From Clostridiales bacterium UBA4080 (GTDB lineage: Bacteria; Bacillota; Clostridia; Lachnospirales; Vallitaleaceae): a DNA stretch of 46,295 nt. The notes beneath the pieces are model-generated. The model saw only the letters and a program-made list of their open reading frames with translations, was not told the DNA's origin and did not search any database. This document shows, in pieces, positions 24,452 to 33,604 of the stretch (position 1 is the first letter of the stretch; each line of letters opens with the position of its first letter). The stretch spans positions 40,930-87,224 of the forward strand of contig DFYO01000052.1 of assembly GCA_002381865.1 (NCBI GenBank), read 5' to 3'. The position numbers and the translations under genes were made by a program.

Positions 24452-25696
24452 ATGTCAGTTATAAAGCCATTTAAAGCAGTAAGACCAAGAATTGATTTAG
24501 TACAGGATATTGCAGCATTGCCATATGATGTATATAGCTCTAAAGAGGCAAGGGTTGTAGTAGAGGATAAGCCAATTTCATTTTTGAAAATAGACAGAGC
24601 AGAAACCTTTTTTGATGAAGGGGTAAGTCCATATACTGAAGAAGTATATAATAAGGCTAAAGAAGTTTTATATTCAATGATTAAGGAAAACAAATTTATT
24701 CAAGATGAAAAACCATGCTTATATATTTATCAGCTAACCATGGACGGACGTTCACAAAATGGAATTGTAGGATGTGCATCTATTGATGAATATATTAATA
24801 ACAAAATAAAGAAGCATGAGCTTACTAGAGCAGATAAAGAAGCAGATAGAATTAACCATGTAGATTATTGTGATGCCAATACAGGCCCAATATTCTTAAC
24901 CTATAAAGCTAAGGATGAGATTGATACTATCGTTAATAATTGGATAAAAGACAACAAGCCAGAATATGATTTTACTCCTGAAGATAATGTAAATCATAAG
25001 GTTTGGGTTATTAATGAACAAAAAGCAATTGATTCATTAACTGAGCTTTTTGCAGCTGTTCCTGACTTATATATTGCCGATGGACACCATAGAGCGGCTT
25101 CAGCAGTTAAGGTTGGTTTAAAAAGAAGAGAGCAGAATCCTGGCTATAGTGATGATGCAGAGTTTAACTATTTTCTTTCAGTTGTTTTTCCGGATAATCA
25201 GTTGAAAATTATGGATTATAATAGAACTGTAAAAGATTTAAATGGAATGACTGAAGAAGAGTTTATTAAAGAGGTTGAAAAGAAATTTGAAATCACAAAA
25301 ACTAGCGATACTGAAATAAGACCAACAGAAAAAGGAACATTTGGAATGTTTCTTCAAAGCAAGTGGTATTTGCTCCAAGCTAAGGCAGGAACCTATAATG
25401 AAAAGGACCCCGTTTTAAGTTTGGATGTTTCAATACTTCAATTAAATCTTCTTGCTCCAATTTTAGGAATTGGAGATCCAAGAACAGATAATAGAATTGA
25501 TTTTATTGGCGGAATTAGAGGCCTTAAGGAGCTTGAAAGACGTGTAAATGAAGATATGACAGTAGCATTTGCAATGGTTCCTACATCCATTGAAGAGCTA
25601 ATGAATATTGCAGATGCAAATGAACTTATGCCTCCAAAATCTACATGGTTTGAGCCGAAGCTTAGAAGCGGAATATTTATTCATTTATTAAAATAG
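24452..25696 (+). CDS. DUF1015 family protein, possible serine-pathway enzyme
   Basis: A 414-residue soluble protein matching DUF1015 (COG4198). Hallmarks are the start KPFKAVRP with IAALPYDVYSSKEAR, and YIADGHHRAASAVK in the middle. The DGHHR motif recalls the ParB/sulfiredoxin-like superfamily, which includes free-serine kinases such as SerK and SbnI. Its placement 66 bases after serA, with a good AGGAGG before the ATG, ties it to serine metabolism. No serB-type phosphoserine phosphatase is present in the operon. A role as phosphatase or serine kinase is therefore an inference from context; the family has no function that I can cite with certainty. Confidence 0.85.
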   Translation: MSVIKPFKAVRPRIDLVQDIAALPYDVYSSKEARVVVEDKPISFLKIDRAETFFDEGVSPYTEEVYNKAKEVLYSMIKENKFIQDEKPCLYIYQLTMDGRSQNGIVGCASIDEYINNKIKKHELTRADKEADRINHVDYCDANTGPIFLTYKAKDEIDTIVNNWIKDNKPEYDFTPEDNVNHKVWVINEQKAIDSLTELFAAVPDLYIADGHHRAASAVKVGLKRREQNPGYSDDAEFNYFLSVVFPDNQLKIMDYNRTVKDLNGMTEEEFIKEVEKKFEITKTSDTEIRPTEKGTFGMFLQSKWYLLQAKAGTYNEKDPVLSLDVSILQLNLLAPILGIGDPRTDNRIDFIGGIRGLKELERRVNEDMTVAFAMVPTSIEELMNIADANELMPPKSTWFEPKLRSGIFIHLLK

Positions 25697-25815
25697 CAAT
25701 TATTGTAATTTAACAAGAAAGTTTTGTTTTTTATCTTGCTTGCACTTAATAGTACATTACAAGAAGGAAGATGAAGAGGGTTACAATCAGTAAGATTTTT
25801 AATGATTTATACTAG

Positions 25816-25845
25816 AGAGAACAGAGGATTATTCTGTTCTCTTTA
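25816..25845 (+). terminator. Terminator of the serC-serA-DUF1015 operon
   Basis: AGAGAACAG is inverted as CTGTTCTCT around a 9-base loop, followed by TTTAGATTT. Confidence 0.65.
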
Positions 25846-25900
25846 GATTTATCATAGTAGTATGTGTTTTTAGTTTTTTAATTTGTTTTTAATATTTATA

Positions 25901-25909
25901 TGCTATAAT
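25901..25909 (+). promoter_or_regulatory. Extended -10 promoter of the Bax-inhibitor-1 gene
   Basis: TGCTATAAT is a perfect extended -10, about 70 bases before the start at 25980; the -35 is poor. Confidence 0.45.
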
Positions 25910-25979
25910 TATAAATATATTTTTAACAAATGATACTATAAATACGTTTTTAAAACATTTTTTACAAGGAGAGATTTAT

Positions 25980-26672
25980 ATGAATAACAATTTTACACAG
26001 TATGAGCTAGAACAGCAGGAGACTTCTAATAGTTTTTTATCGAGAGTTTTTATGTGGATGTTTGCAGGCTTGTTTTTGACAGCAATCCTTTCTTTTTCTG
26101 TAGCAACAAATGAAGCTTTATTATATATCATCTATAGTAACAGAATTCTTTTTTACGGACTAATAATTGCAGAGATTGGGATTGTATTTTTTCTATCTGC
26201 AAGAGCACATAAAATGTCTTTTGCTGGAGCTTTGACAGGATTTATGCTTTACTCAGCATTAAATGGAATAACTTTATCAGTTGTACTACTTGCATACGGA
26301 TTAGATGTTGTAAGTAAGGTTTTTATAGGTACAGCACTGATTTTTGCTGTAATGGCAATTTATGGGAAAATGACTAAAACTGACTTGAATGCATTTCGCG
26401 CTTTTTTTGTAATGGGTATAGTAGGCATGATTATTATGTCAGTAATTAACATTTTTATTCCAAGTCAAGGAATGAACTTAATTATTGGATATTTAGGAGT
26501 TGCAGTATTCTCAGGTTTAACTGCTTATGATATTCAAAAGCTTAAACATTTTCAAAGAGGGAGTGTTAAACAAGCAGAAGGTAATATGGCAATTATTGGA
26601 GCGCTTATGTTATATTTAGATTTTATTAATCTATTTTTGTCCTTGCTAAGAATAGTTGGAGGAAGAGATTAA
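25980..26672 (+). CDS. Bax inhibitor-1/YccA family membrane protein
   Basis: A 230-residue integral membrane protein with about seven transmembrane helices. The family pattern is clear: FLSRVFMWMFAGLFLTAILSF at the N-terminus, GITLSVVLL in the middle, and the C-terminal TAYDIQKLKHF followed by ALMLYLDFINLFLSLLRI. The aspartates in TAYD and LYLD form the pH-sensing pair in the Bacillus homologue YetJ, where the protein behaves as a Ca2+ leak channel. AAGGAGAG lies before the ATG. Monocistronic between its own promoter and terminator. Confidence 0.92.
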   Translation: MNNNFTQYELEQQETSNSFLSRVFMWMFAGLFLTAILSFSVATNEALLYIIYSNRILFYGLIIAEIGIVFFLSARAHKMSFAGALTGFMLYSALNGITLSVVLLAYGLDVVSKVFIGTALIFAVMAIYGKMTKTDLNAFRAFFVMGIVGMIIMSVINIFIPSQGMNLIIGYLGVAVFSGLTAYDIQKLKHFQRGSVKQAEGNMAIIGALMLYLDFINLFLSLLRIVGGRD

Positions 26673-26742
26673 TTAGATGCGAAGCTAAGATATTATAGAG
26701 GATATTATTTTATTTGTGTAGCAATAACATAAAATGCAAAAT

Positions 26743-26777
26743 ATAAACCGGAAGCTCTATTGACTTCCGGTTTATTT
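26743..26777 (+). terminator. Terminator of the Bax-inhibitor-1 gene
   Basis: ATAAACCGGAAG is inverted as CTTCCGGTTTAT around a 9-base loop, with TTTATTTG at the 3' side. Confidence 0.7.
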
Positions 26778-26781
26778 GTCG

Positions 26782-26829
26782 ATACAATATATAGTATGAA
26801 AATTTGTTGCGAGATACTATATATTGTAA
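26782..26829 (+). promoter_or_regulatory. Tandem NrdR-like boxes upstream of nrdJ
   Basis: Two 16-base palindromic sites, ATACAATATATAGTAT (26782-26797) and ATACTATATATTGTAA (26814-26829), are separated by exactly 16 bases. Against the published NrdR box consensus aCaCwAtATaTwGtgt I count 14 and 13 matches of 16. Centre-to-centre distance is 32 bases, about three helical turns, the spacing usual for NrdR. They end 12 bases before the nrdJ start and should repress it when dATP is high. Confidence 0.8.
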
Positions 26830-26840
26830 AAGAGGTGTAA

Positions 26841-29201
26841 ATGATGATTACAGTGTTGAAAAGAAATGGCTCTATATCTGATTTCTATTCAGATAAAATT
26901 GCAACAGCAATTATGCTTGCAATGGCTGAAACCAAGGATAGTGTGGATGAGGAGCTGGCTCAGGCAATAAGTCTGAAGATAAAAGAGGAACTTAAGGATT
27001 ATCCAAGGCCTGTTTCAGTTGAGGATATACAGGATTTGGTGGAAAAGCATTTGATGGAATCACCCAGAAAGGATGCTGCAAAAAGATATATTCTCTATAG
27101 ATATGAGAGAGATAAAACAAGGGACAATAGGACTAAAAGACTTGATTCGAGGCTTCTAACAGATGAATTTATAAGTAAGTATAAGCATAAGCCTAATCCA
27201 ATGAAGCAGCTGGGGACTTTTGTGTACTATAGGACCTATTCAAGATGGATTCCTGAGGAAAAAAGAAGAGAATACTGGTGGGAAACAGTAAGAAGATCCG
27301 TTGAGTATAATTGTAGCCTTGTTCCAACTACTAAAGCCGAGGCTGAGAGACTATATGATAATATATTCCATTTAAGACAATTCTTATCAGGGAGAACCTT
27401 TTGGGTAGGTGGTACTGGTGTAACAGATTATTATCCTATGGCTAATTTTAATTGTGCTTTTACGGTAATAAACAATTTTAATGTGTTTAAGGATTTGTTT
27501 TATTTGCTCATGGTAGGTTCAGGGGTCGGAATTAGAATTTTAAAGGAGGATGTTAAGAGACTTCCTAAAATCAGAAGTGATTTTGAATTAATTCAGGAGG
27601 ACTATGTTCCTGAACATCAAAGTGTTAGAGAAGATAGCACAAGTATAGAATTTATTCACAACAATTCAGTTAGAATAGTTATTGGAGATAGCAAGGAGGG
27701 CTGGACTCAGGCTCTTGACTATTTTTTGAAGATGTTATATAGCAATGAATATCGAAATATTAATACTATTATAATTAACTATAATCACGTCAGACCAAAA
27801 GGTGAAAAACTAAAAACCTTTGGAGGAACTGCAAGCGGGCATTCAAGTCTTCGAAATATGTTTTCAAAAATAACTAAAGTTATTAAAAGAAGAGGTGTTC
27901 TGGAGGATGAAGCCTCAGTGCATTTGAAACCTATAGACTGTTTGGACATAGCCAATATTATTGGAGAGAATGTTGTTGTTGGAGGGGTTAGAAGAACAGC
28001 AGAAATTGTGTTAGTTGATTCAGATGACAAGGAATCGATAGAAGCAAAAAATGCTTTATATAAGCAAATTGATGGTCAATGGATAGTAGATCATGATATT
28101 ATTCATCGTCAAATGAGTAATAATTCAATTTACTATAAGCAGAAGCCAACAAGAGAGATGCTTCATTGGCAAATAGAACAAATGAGATACTCAGGCGAGC
28201 CAGGATGGGTTAATGAGGTAGCAGGAGCTAAAAGAAGACCAAATATGAACGGAGTTAATCCGTGCGGAGAAATTTTGTTAGATGCTAATGGTTTATGCAA
28301 TCTTACTACGGTTAATGTATTTTCTTTTGTTAGAGAGGATAATACAATTGATTATGAAGCTTTAATGGAGGCACAAAGGCTTTCGGCAAGAGCAGGCTAT
28401 AGAATGACCTGTGTTGAGCTTGAAATCCCTGAATGGAATTATGTGCAGACAAGAGATAAGCTTTTAGGCTGTTCTCTTACAGGATGGCAGGATATGGTAA
28501 ATGCAGTTAAGCTTTCAAAAAAGGAAGAGGGTAAGCTTTTATCTAAGCTTAGAGAAACAGCAGTAGATGCAGCTAATCGATATGCAGATGATATTGGTGA
28601 AAACAGACCCGTCTTAGTTACAACAGTTAAGCCGGAAGGAACCTTAAGCCAGCTGCCAATAGTATCAAGTGGAGTACACTACTCGCATTCGCCATATTAT
28701 ATTAGAAGAGTAAGAATTAATAGTGATGACCCTGTTGTAAAGGTTTGCGAGGAATTAGGATATCCGATTTTTCCGGAGGTTGGACAAAGCATTGAAACCT
28801 GTACAACCAAGGTTGTTGAATTTCCGATAAAAGCACCTTTAGGAAAAACCAAGTATGAGGTTACAGCTATTGAACAGCTGGAGAATTATAAGTTATTTAT
28901 GGAAAATTATGTTGATCATAACTGCTCCATTACAATTCATGTTAGAGAGCATGAATGGGATGAGGTTGAGGAATGGGTATGGAATAATTGGGATGAGGTT
29001 GTTGCTTTATCATTTTTAGCACTTGAGGATAATTTTTATCAGCTACTTCCTTATGAGGCGATAGATGAAGAGGAGTATAACAAAAGAAATAAAGAGATGA
29101 AGCCCTTTCTTACCAATCTACTTGCAAAATATGAAAAATCTGAGCAGGAAATTGATATTGGGAATGATGGATGTGATAATGGAGTATGCCCAATTAGATG
29201 A
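26841..29201 (+). CDS. nrdJ: Adenosylcobalamin-dependent ribonucleoside-triphosphate reductase (class II)
   Basis: A 786-residue B12-dependent reductase that makes dNTPs without oxygen. An ATP-cone (about 1-95) opens the protein (VLKRNGSISDFYSDKIATAI), the usual allosteric activity site. The catalytic body has FNCAFTVINNFN (redox cysteine), GVGIRILKED, GGVRRTAEIVL, and the finger-loop NPCGEILLDANGLCNLTTVN with the thiyl-radical cysteine. The C-terminal shuttle pair is CDNGVC in GCDNGVCPIR, as in the monomeric Lactobacillus-type enzyme. It resembles that RTPR type more than dimeric NrdJ. AGAGGTG lies before ATG 26841 (26844 is a second in-frame ATG). The ATP-cone plus the NrdR boxes give two layers of dATP control. 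Confidence 0.94.
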   Translation: MMITVLKRNGSISDFYSDKIATAIMLAMAETKDSVDEELAQAISLKIKEELKDYPRPVSVEDIQDLVEKHLMESPRKDAAKRYILYRYERDKTRDNRTKRLDSRLLTDEFISKYKHKPNPMKQLGTFVYYRTYSRWIPEEKRREYWWETVRRSVEYNCSLVPTTKAEAERLYDNIFHLRQFLSGRTFWVGGTGVTDYYPMANFNCAFTVINNFNVFKDLFYLLMVGSGVGIRILKEDVKRLPKIRSDFELIQEDYVPEHQSVREDSTSIEFIHNNSVRIVIGDSKEGWTQALDYFLKMLYSNEYRNINTIIINYNHVRPKGEKLKTFGGTASGHSSLRNMFSKITKVIKRRGVLEDEASVHLKPIDCLDIANIIGENVVVGGVRRTAEIVLVDSDDKESIEAKNALYKQIDGQWIVDHDIIHRQMSNNSIYYKQKPTREMLHWQIEQMRYSGEPGWVNEVAGAKRRPNMNGVNPCGEILLDANGLCNLTTVNVFSFVREDNTIDYEALMEAQRLSARAGYRMTCVELEIPEWNYVQTRDKLLGCSLTGWQDMVNAVKLSKKEEGKLLSKLRETAVDAANRYADDIGENRPVLVTTVKPEGTLSQLPIVSSGVHYSHSPYYIRRVRINSDDPVVKVCEELGYPIFPEVGQSIETCTTKVVEFPIKAPLGKTKYEVTAIEQLENYKLFMENYVDHNCSITIHVREHEWDEVEEWVWNNWDEVVALSFLALEDNFYQLLPYEAIDEEEYNKRNKEMKPFLTNLLAKYEKSEQEIDIGNDGCDNGVCPIR

Positions 29202-29207
29202 TGAATT

Positions 29208-29234
29208 CCCCGCCTTAAAAAGCGGGGGTTTTTA
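29208..29234 (+). terminator. Terminator of nrdJ
   Basis: CCCCGC, 8-base loop, GCGGGG followed by GTTTTTAA, starting 7 bases after the stop codon. Confidence 0.85.
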
Positions 29235-29343
29235 ATATGGTAAATTTGCTGTAATATTATAGCAATCGCAGTTGTCAAAGCTTATTTTTACTGATAAAAT
29301 ATAAGAAGATGTAAAGAAAAAAACGGATTAGGCGGGTGTCAGA

Positions 29344-31533
29344 ATGAAAAACAATATTAATATGAATGAGCTAGAGGAAATAATACAAACAAATCACAGA
29401 GATCCTCACCATATTTTGGGGATACATAAAAAAAAGGAAAAATATATTATCAATGCATTCCAGCCTCATGCAAAAAGTATATCGATAATATTACTAAAAA
29501 GACAAAAAGAAATTATCAAGATGGAAAGAGTTGGAGAGGCTGGCTTTTTTACCGCAGAGATTGACAAAAAGGTGAGATATAAATTTTTGTATGAAGGATA
29601 TAATGGTTTAAGCTGGGAAAGATTTGATGCATATTCCTTTAAGCCGGTTATTTCTGATTTGGACAGGCATTTATTTAATAAGGGAACTCATTATGAGATA
29701 TACAAAAAACTGGGTGCTCATAAAATGACTATTGACAAGGTCGAGGGAGTTTTATTTGCAGTATGGGCTCCTAATGCTAAAAGAGTTAGTGTTGTGGGAG
29801 ATTTTTGCGGATGGGATGGAAGAATTTTCCCTATGCGAGCGCTAGAAAATTCAGGGATTTTTGAGCTCTTTATTCCAGGCATAGAATGTAGCGAAAAATA
29901 CAAATTTGAAATCAAAACCAGAGAAGATCATATTTTGCTTAAGACGGATCCTTATGGAAACTATGCAGAGCTGAGACCAGATACAGCTTCTGTAGTAACA
30001 GATATTACTGGTTACCAATGGGAAGATAATGATTGGTTAGAAGAAAGAGATAGCAGCCAGCCATATAATAAACCTACTCTTATTTATGAGGTGCATTTAG
30101 GGTCTTGGAAAAAGTCCGAAGAAGGTAATGGATATATCAATTATAGAGATTTGGCTCATGATTTAGTAGATTATGTAAAAGAGATGGGATATACACATAT
30201 AGAGCTTATGCCTGTTGCAGAACATCCCTTTGATGGCTCATGGGGCTATCAGGTTACAGGATATTTTGCGCCGACAAGCAGATTTGGAACACCTCAGGAT
30301 TTTATGTATTTTGTCAACTACTGTCATAAAAACAATATCGGAGTATTACTTGACTGGGTACCAGCTCATTTTCCAAAGGATGCACATGGACTTATCAGAT
30401 TTGATGGGACAGCATTGTATGAGCATGAGGATCCAAAACAAGGAGAACATCCTCATTGGGGTACGATGATATTTAATACTGAAAGAAATGAAATCGTTAA
30501 TTTTCTTATTGCAAATGCATTTTATTGGTTAGATGAATACCATATTGACGGTTTAAGAGTTGACGCAGTTGCGTCCATGTTGTACCTAGACTATGGCAAG
30601 GATTCAGGTGAGTGGGTTCCTAATTGCTTTGGAGGAAGAGAAAACCTTGGAGCGGTTGAGTTTTTCAAGCATTTAAATTCCATAATATATCAAAAATATC
30701 AAGGTGTTCTTATGGTTGCAGAGGAATCAACAGCATGGGCTGGAGTATCGAGACCTACAGATACTGGTGGATTAGGGTTTGGTATGAAGTGGAATATGGG
30801 ATGGATGAATGATTTCTTAAGGTATATTTCAAAAGAGCCTATTCATAGAAAATATCATCACAATGACTTAACCTTTAGCATGGTTTATGCATATACAGAA
30901 AATTTCATCTTGGTATTATCACATGATGAAGTAGTTCATGGAAAAGGTTCTATGATTAGTAAAATGCCGGGAGACTATTGGCAGAAGTTTGCTAATTTAA
31001 GAGCTGCTTATGGCTTTATGTATGGACATCCAGGTAAAAAGCTATCCTTTATGGGTAATGAGATTGCTCAATTTGATGAATGGAGTGAGGACAAAAGCTT
31101 GGATTGGCATTTGCTTGAATTTGAAAAGCATCAGCAGCTACAAAAATATATTAAGGATTTAAATCATTTGTATCAAAAGGAAAGAGCTTTTTGGTATGAT
31201 GACTTTTCACCTTCGGGATTTGAATGGATTAATTGCTCAGATTGGGAATCTAGTATAATTTCTTATGCAAGAAAAACAGATAAAATTGAGGATACTATTG
31301 TTATTGTAGCTAATTTTACCCCAGTGCCTAGAACATTACACACTATAGGAGTACCATATAAGGGAGCCTATGAAGAGATATTTAACAGTGATGATTCAAT
31401 ATACGGAGGAAGTGGTTTAGTTAACCCTAATATAATGATCACAAAAGATGGCGAATGGGATGGGAAAAAACAGAAAATCCAGCTAATTGTGCCGCCACTT
31501 GGAATTGTTATTCTTAAGTATACAAAACAATAA
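29344..31533 (+). CDS. glgB: 1,4-alpha-glucan branching enzyme
   Basis: A 729-residue GH13 enzyme that adds alpha-1,6 branches to glycogen-like glucan. N-terminal CBM48 modules (about 1-220) include DPHHILGIH and VVGDFCGWDGR. The (beta/alpha)8 domain has HIDGLRVDAVASMLYLDYG with the nucleophile aspartate, MVAEESTAW with the acid/base glutamate, and LSHDEVVHGKGSM with the transition-state aspartate. The C-terminal beta domain completes the usual length. The ribosome-binding site is weak (GGCGGGTG), an exception among the genes here. glgA, glgC, glgP and glgD are not nearby, so it is an orphan branching enzyme. Confidence 0.95.
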   Translation: MKNNINMNELEEIIQTNHRDPHHILGIHKKKEKYIINAFQPHAKSISIILLKRQKEIIKMERVGEAGFFTAEIDKKVRYKFLYEGYNGLSWERFDAYSFKPVISDLDRHLFNKGTHYEIYKKLGAHKMTIDKVEGVLFAVWAPNAKRVSVVGDFCGWDGRIFPMRALENSGIFELFIPGIECSEKYKFEIKTREDHILLKTDPYGNYAELRPDTASVVTDITGYQWEDNDWLEERDSSQPYNKPTLIYEVHLGSWKKSEEGNGYINYRDLAHDLVDYVKEMGYTHIELMPVAEHPFDGSWGYQVTGYFAPTSRFGTPQDFMYFVNYCHKNNIGVLLDWVPAHFPKDAHGLIRFDGTALYEHEDPKQGEHPHWGTMIFNTERNEIVNFLIANAFYWLDEYHIDGLRVDAVASMLYLDYGKDSGEWVPNCFGGRENLGAVEFFKHLNSIIYQKYQGVLMVAEESTAWAGVSRPTDTGGLGFGMKWNMGWMNDFLRYISKEPIHRKYHHNDLTFSMVYAYTENFILVLSHDEVVHGKGSMISKMPGDYWQKFANLRAAYGFMYGHPGKKLSFMGNEIAQFDEWSEDKSLDWHLLEFEKHQQLQKYIKDLNHLYQKERAFWYDDFSPSGFEWINCSDWESSIISYARKTDKIEDTIVIVANFTPVPRTLHTIGVPYKGAYEEIFNSDDSIYGGSGLVNPNIMITKDGEWDGKKQKIQLIVPPLGIVILKYTKQ

Positions 31534-31647
31534 AATATTTATTACAGGGCTATTAAAGAATATGTACAATATCTCACATAATAGACAAAAGGAATACACA
31601 CTAATCATTTATAATTAAACAAATAAAACTCGTGGGAAGTGATGTAT

Positions 31648-32091
31648 TTGAATAAGACCTATTATGATTTGCAGGAACAGCCGCAGGACATGGAATTATT
31701 ATTTGCTGAGAAGTCAGAAGGTAGGGAAATAAAGGTTTTGCTTCTTGAGGATAACACAGTAAACCAGATATTAGCAGTAGAAATGCTTGCAATGCTTGGA
31801 ATACATAATGTTCATGTTGCAGAAAATGGAATTGAAGGTCTGAAAAAAATTGAAATACACAAATATGATTTGATAGTTACTGATATTAAAATGCCTTATA
31901 TGGATGGAATTGAATTTACACTTAAGGTAAGAGAAATGGAAAATTATAAAAATATTCCAATAATCGCAATGACTTCAAATGTAAAAGAAGAACAGGTTAT
32001 CAGCTACTATAATGCAGGAATGAACAATTGCCTAATGAAGCCGGTGGATATTAGAACATTTAAAAAAATACTAGGTGGATACATATACTAA
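31648..32091 (+). CDS. Stand-alone CheY-like receiver protein
   Basis: About 147 residues, almost all a response-regulator receiver domain after a 27-residue polar leader. Acidic residues are in VLLLEDNTVNQ, the phospho-acceptor Asp in LIVTDIKMPYMDG, Thr in IAMTSNV and Lys in CLMKPVD; all are intact. The LEDNxVNQ style is typical of receivers that exchange phosphate with hybrid kinases rather than of DNA-binding regulators. No output domain and no kinase neighbour. I prefer the TTG at 31648 because GGAAGTGAT lies at the right distance; ATG 31642 would have almost no spacer. Target unknown. Confidence 0.8.
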   Translation: MNKTYYDLQEQPQDMELLFAEKSEGREIKVLLLEDNTVNQILAVEMLAMLGIHNVHVAENGIEGLKKIEIHKYDLIVTDIKMPYMDGIEFTLKVREMENYKNIPIIAMTSNVKEEQVISYYNAGMNNCLMKPVDIRTFKKILGGYIY

Positions 32092-32092
32092 A

Positions 32093-32136
32093 AAAACAGC
32101 CTTTCTGATTATATTCAGATTGGCTGGTTTTCTTTG
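32093..32136 (+). terminator. Terminator of the receiver gene
   Basis: AGCC/GGCT and CTGA/TCAG stems followed by TTTTCTTTG, starting right after the stop. Confidence 0.65.
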
Positions 32137-32170
32137 TATAATAATTATCAATTATACCATAATGCAGTAA

Positions 32171-32200
32171 TGGAGCTGAATCCAAATGGATTCAGCTCCA
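32171..32200. terminator. Perfect 14-base hairpin between convergent genes
   Basis: TGGAGCTGAATCCA with its perfect inverse and a 2-base gap. No T run on the argH side; ACTATTTTAA on the plus side. It may block read-through in both directions. Confidence 0.45.
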
Positions 32201-32230
32201 ACTATTTTAAAAGTGATTAAGTATTAAAGC

Positions 32231-33604
32231 TTAGTTGTTAAGATAGTTTTCATTAATAGCAATAACCTTTTCCATCATTTGCTTTGAAGGACCGCCAATA
32301 ACATTTCGTTTATTGACACATGCCTCTAGACTTATTTCCTGATATAAGTCTTCAGAAAACACATCAGAGATAGAACGGTACTCTTCAAGGGAAAGTTCTT
32401 CTAAGGTTTTATTATTATTAACGCAATATAGCACAAGCTTGCCGATAATTTCATGAGCATTTCTAAAGTGAACACCCTTTTTTACAAGATAGTCAGCGGC
32501 ATCGGTTGCATTTGTAAATCCGCCACCAGCGCCCTTGTACATATTTTCCTTGTTTACTCTTAGAGTAAGTAACATATCCTTGAAAATAGGCAAGCACATT
32601 TTGATAGTATCAATCGCATCAAAGGTAACCTCCTTATCTTCCTGCATATCCTTATTATATGCAAGAGGAAGCCCCTTCATAGTAGTTAAAAGGCTTATTA
32701 ATGAACCATATACTCGTCCGGTTTTCCCTCTTACCAGCTCAGGTATATCGGGGTTTTTCTTCTGAGGCATAATACTGCTTCCCGTACTATAAGCATCATC
32801 TAGTTCAATAAATCCAAATTCATTGCTACACCAGAGAATAATTTCTTCGCTAAAACGGCTAAGATGCATCATTAAGGTTGAAATATCTGCCAATAGCTCA
32901 ATGCAAAAATCTCTGTCTGAAACGCCATCAATACTATTTAGACAAATTTCTTCAAAATCCAATAATTCTGCAACACGCTCTCTATTTAAGGGATAAGTAG
33001 TAGTTGCAAGAGCACCTGAACCGAGAGGCAATGAATTCGTTCTTTTATAGGTATCCATAAACCTTGAACGGTCTCTTTTAAGCATCTCAAAATATGCCAT
33101 TAAATGATGTGCAAAGGTTATTGGTTGTGCTTTTTGAAGATGAGTATAACCCGGCATAATAGTGTCGAGATTAGATTTACAAAGCTCTAATAAAGCCTTT
33201 TGCAGCTCAGCTATCATTGCGTCAATAGCTAGAATTTCTTCTTTTATATACATTCTCATATCAAGAGCGACCTGATCATTTCTGCTTCTTCCGGTATGAA
33301 GCTTTTTGCCAACATCACCAATTTTTTCAATAAGGATTTTCTCGATATTCATGTGAATATCCTCGGCTTCGATATCAAAGGTAACCTTACCTGCTTCAAT
33401 TTCAGCAAGAATATCTTTTAGTGCAGCTATTATTTGCTTTGAATCCTCAAGAGGAATAATGTTTTGTTCTCCAAGCATGGTTACATGGGCAATACTGCCC
33501 ATTATATCCTGCTTATATAATCTTTCATCAAAGCGTATGGAGGAATTAAAATCATCCACCATAGCATTTGTAGCTTTTGAAAATCTTCCGCCCCAAAGCT
33601 TCAT
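32231..33604 (-). CDS. argH: Argininosuccinate lyase
   Basis: A 457-residue fumarase-superfamily enzyme that splits argininosuccinate into arginine and fumarate. The start KLWGGRFSKA is diagnostic. The active-site signature GSSIMPQKKNPD is intact, as are HTGRSRNDQVALD and GYTHLQKAQPI. The ATG overlaps the argG stop codon by one base (TAATG), so the pair is translationally coupled. Second gene of argG-argH. Confidence 0.97.
   Translation of the reverse strand: MKLWGGRFSKATNAMVDDFNSSIRFDERLYKQDIMGSIAHVTMLGEQNIIPLEDSKQIIAALKDILAEIEAGKVTFDIEAEDIHMNIEKILIEKIGDVGKKLHTGRSRNDQVALDMRMYIKEEILAIDAMIAELQKALLELCKSNLDTIMPGYTHLQKAQPITFAHHLMAYFEMLKRDRSRFMDTYKRTNSLPLGSGALATTTYPLNRERVAELLDFEEICLNSIDGVSDRDFCIELLADISTLMMHLSRFSEEIILWCSNEFGFIELDDAYSTGSSIMPQKKNPDIPELVRGKTGRVYGSLISLLTTMKGLPLAYNKDMQEDKEVTFDAIDTIKMCLPIFKDMLLTLRVNKENMYKGAGGGFTNATDAADYLVKKGVHFRNAHEIIGKLVLYCVNNNKTLEELSLEEYRSISDVFSEDLYQEISLEACVNKRNVIGGPSKQMMEKVIAINENYLNN

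Noticed and set aside
26782..26829. The inverted repeat before nrdJ as a transcription terminator
   Set aside because: The BI-1 gene already has a terminator at 26743; each arm is itself a palindrome matching NrdR boxes and there is no T run.
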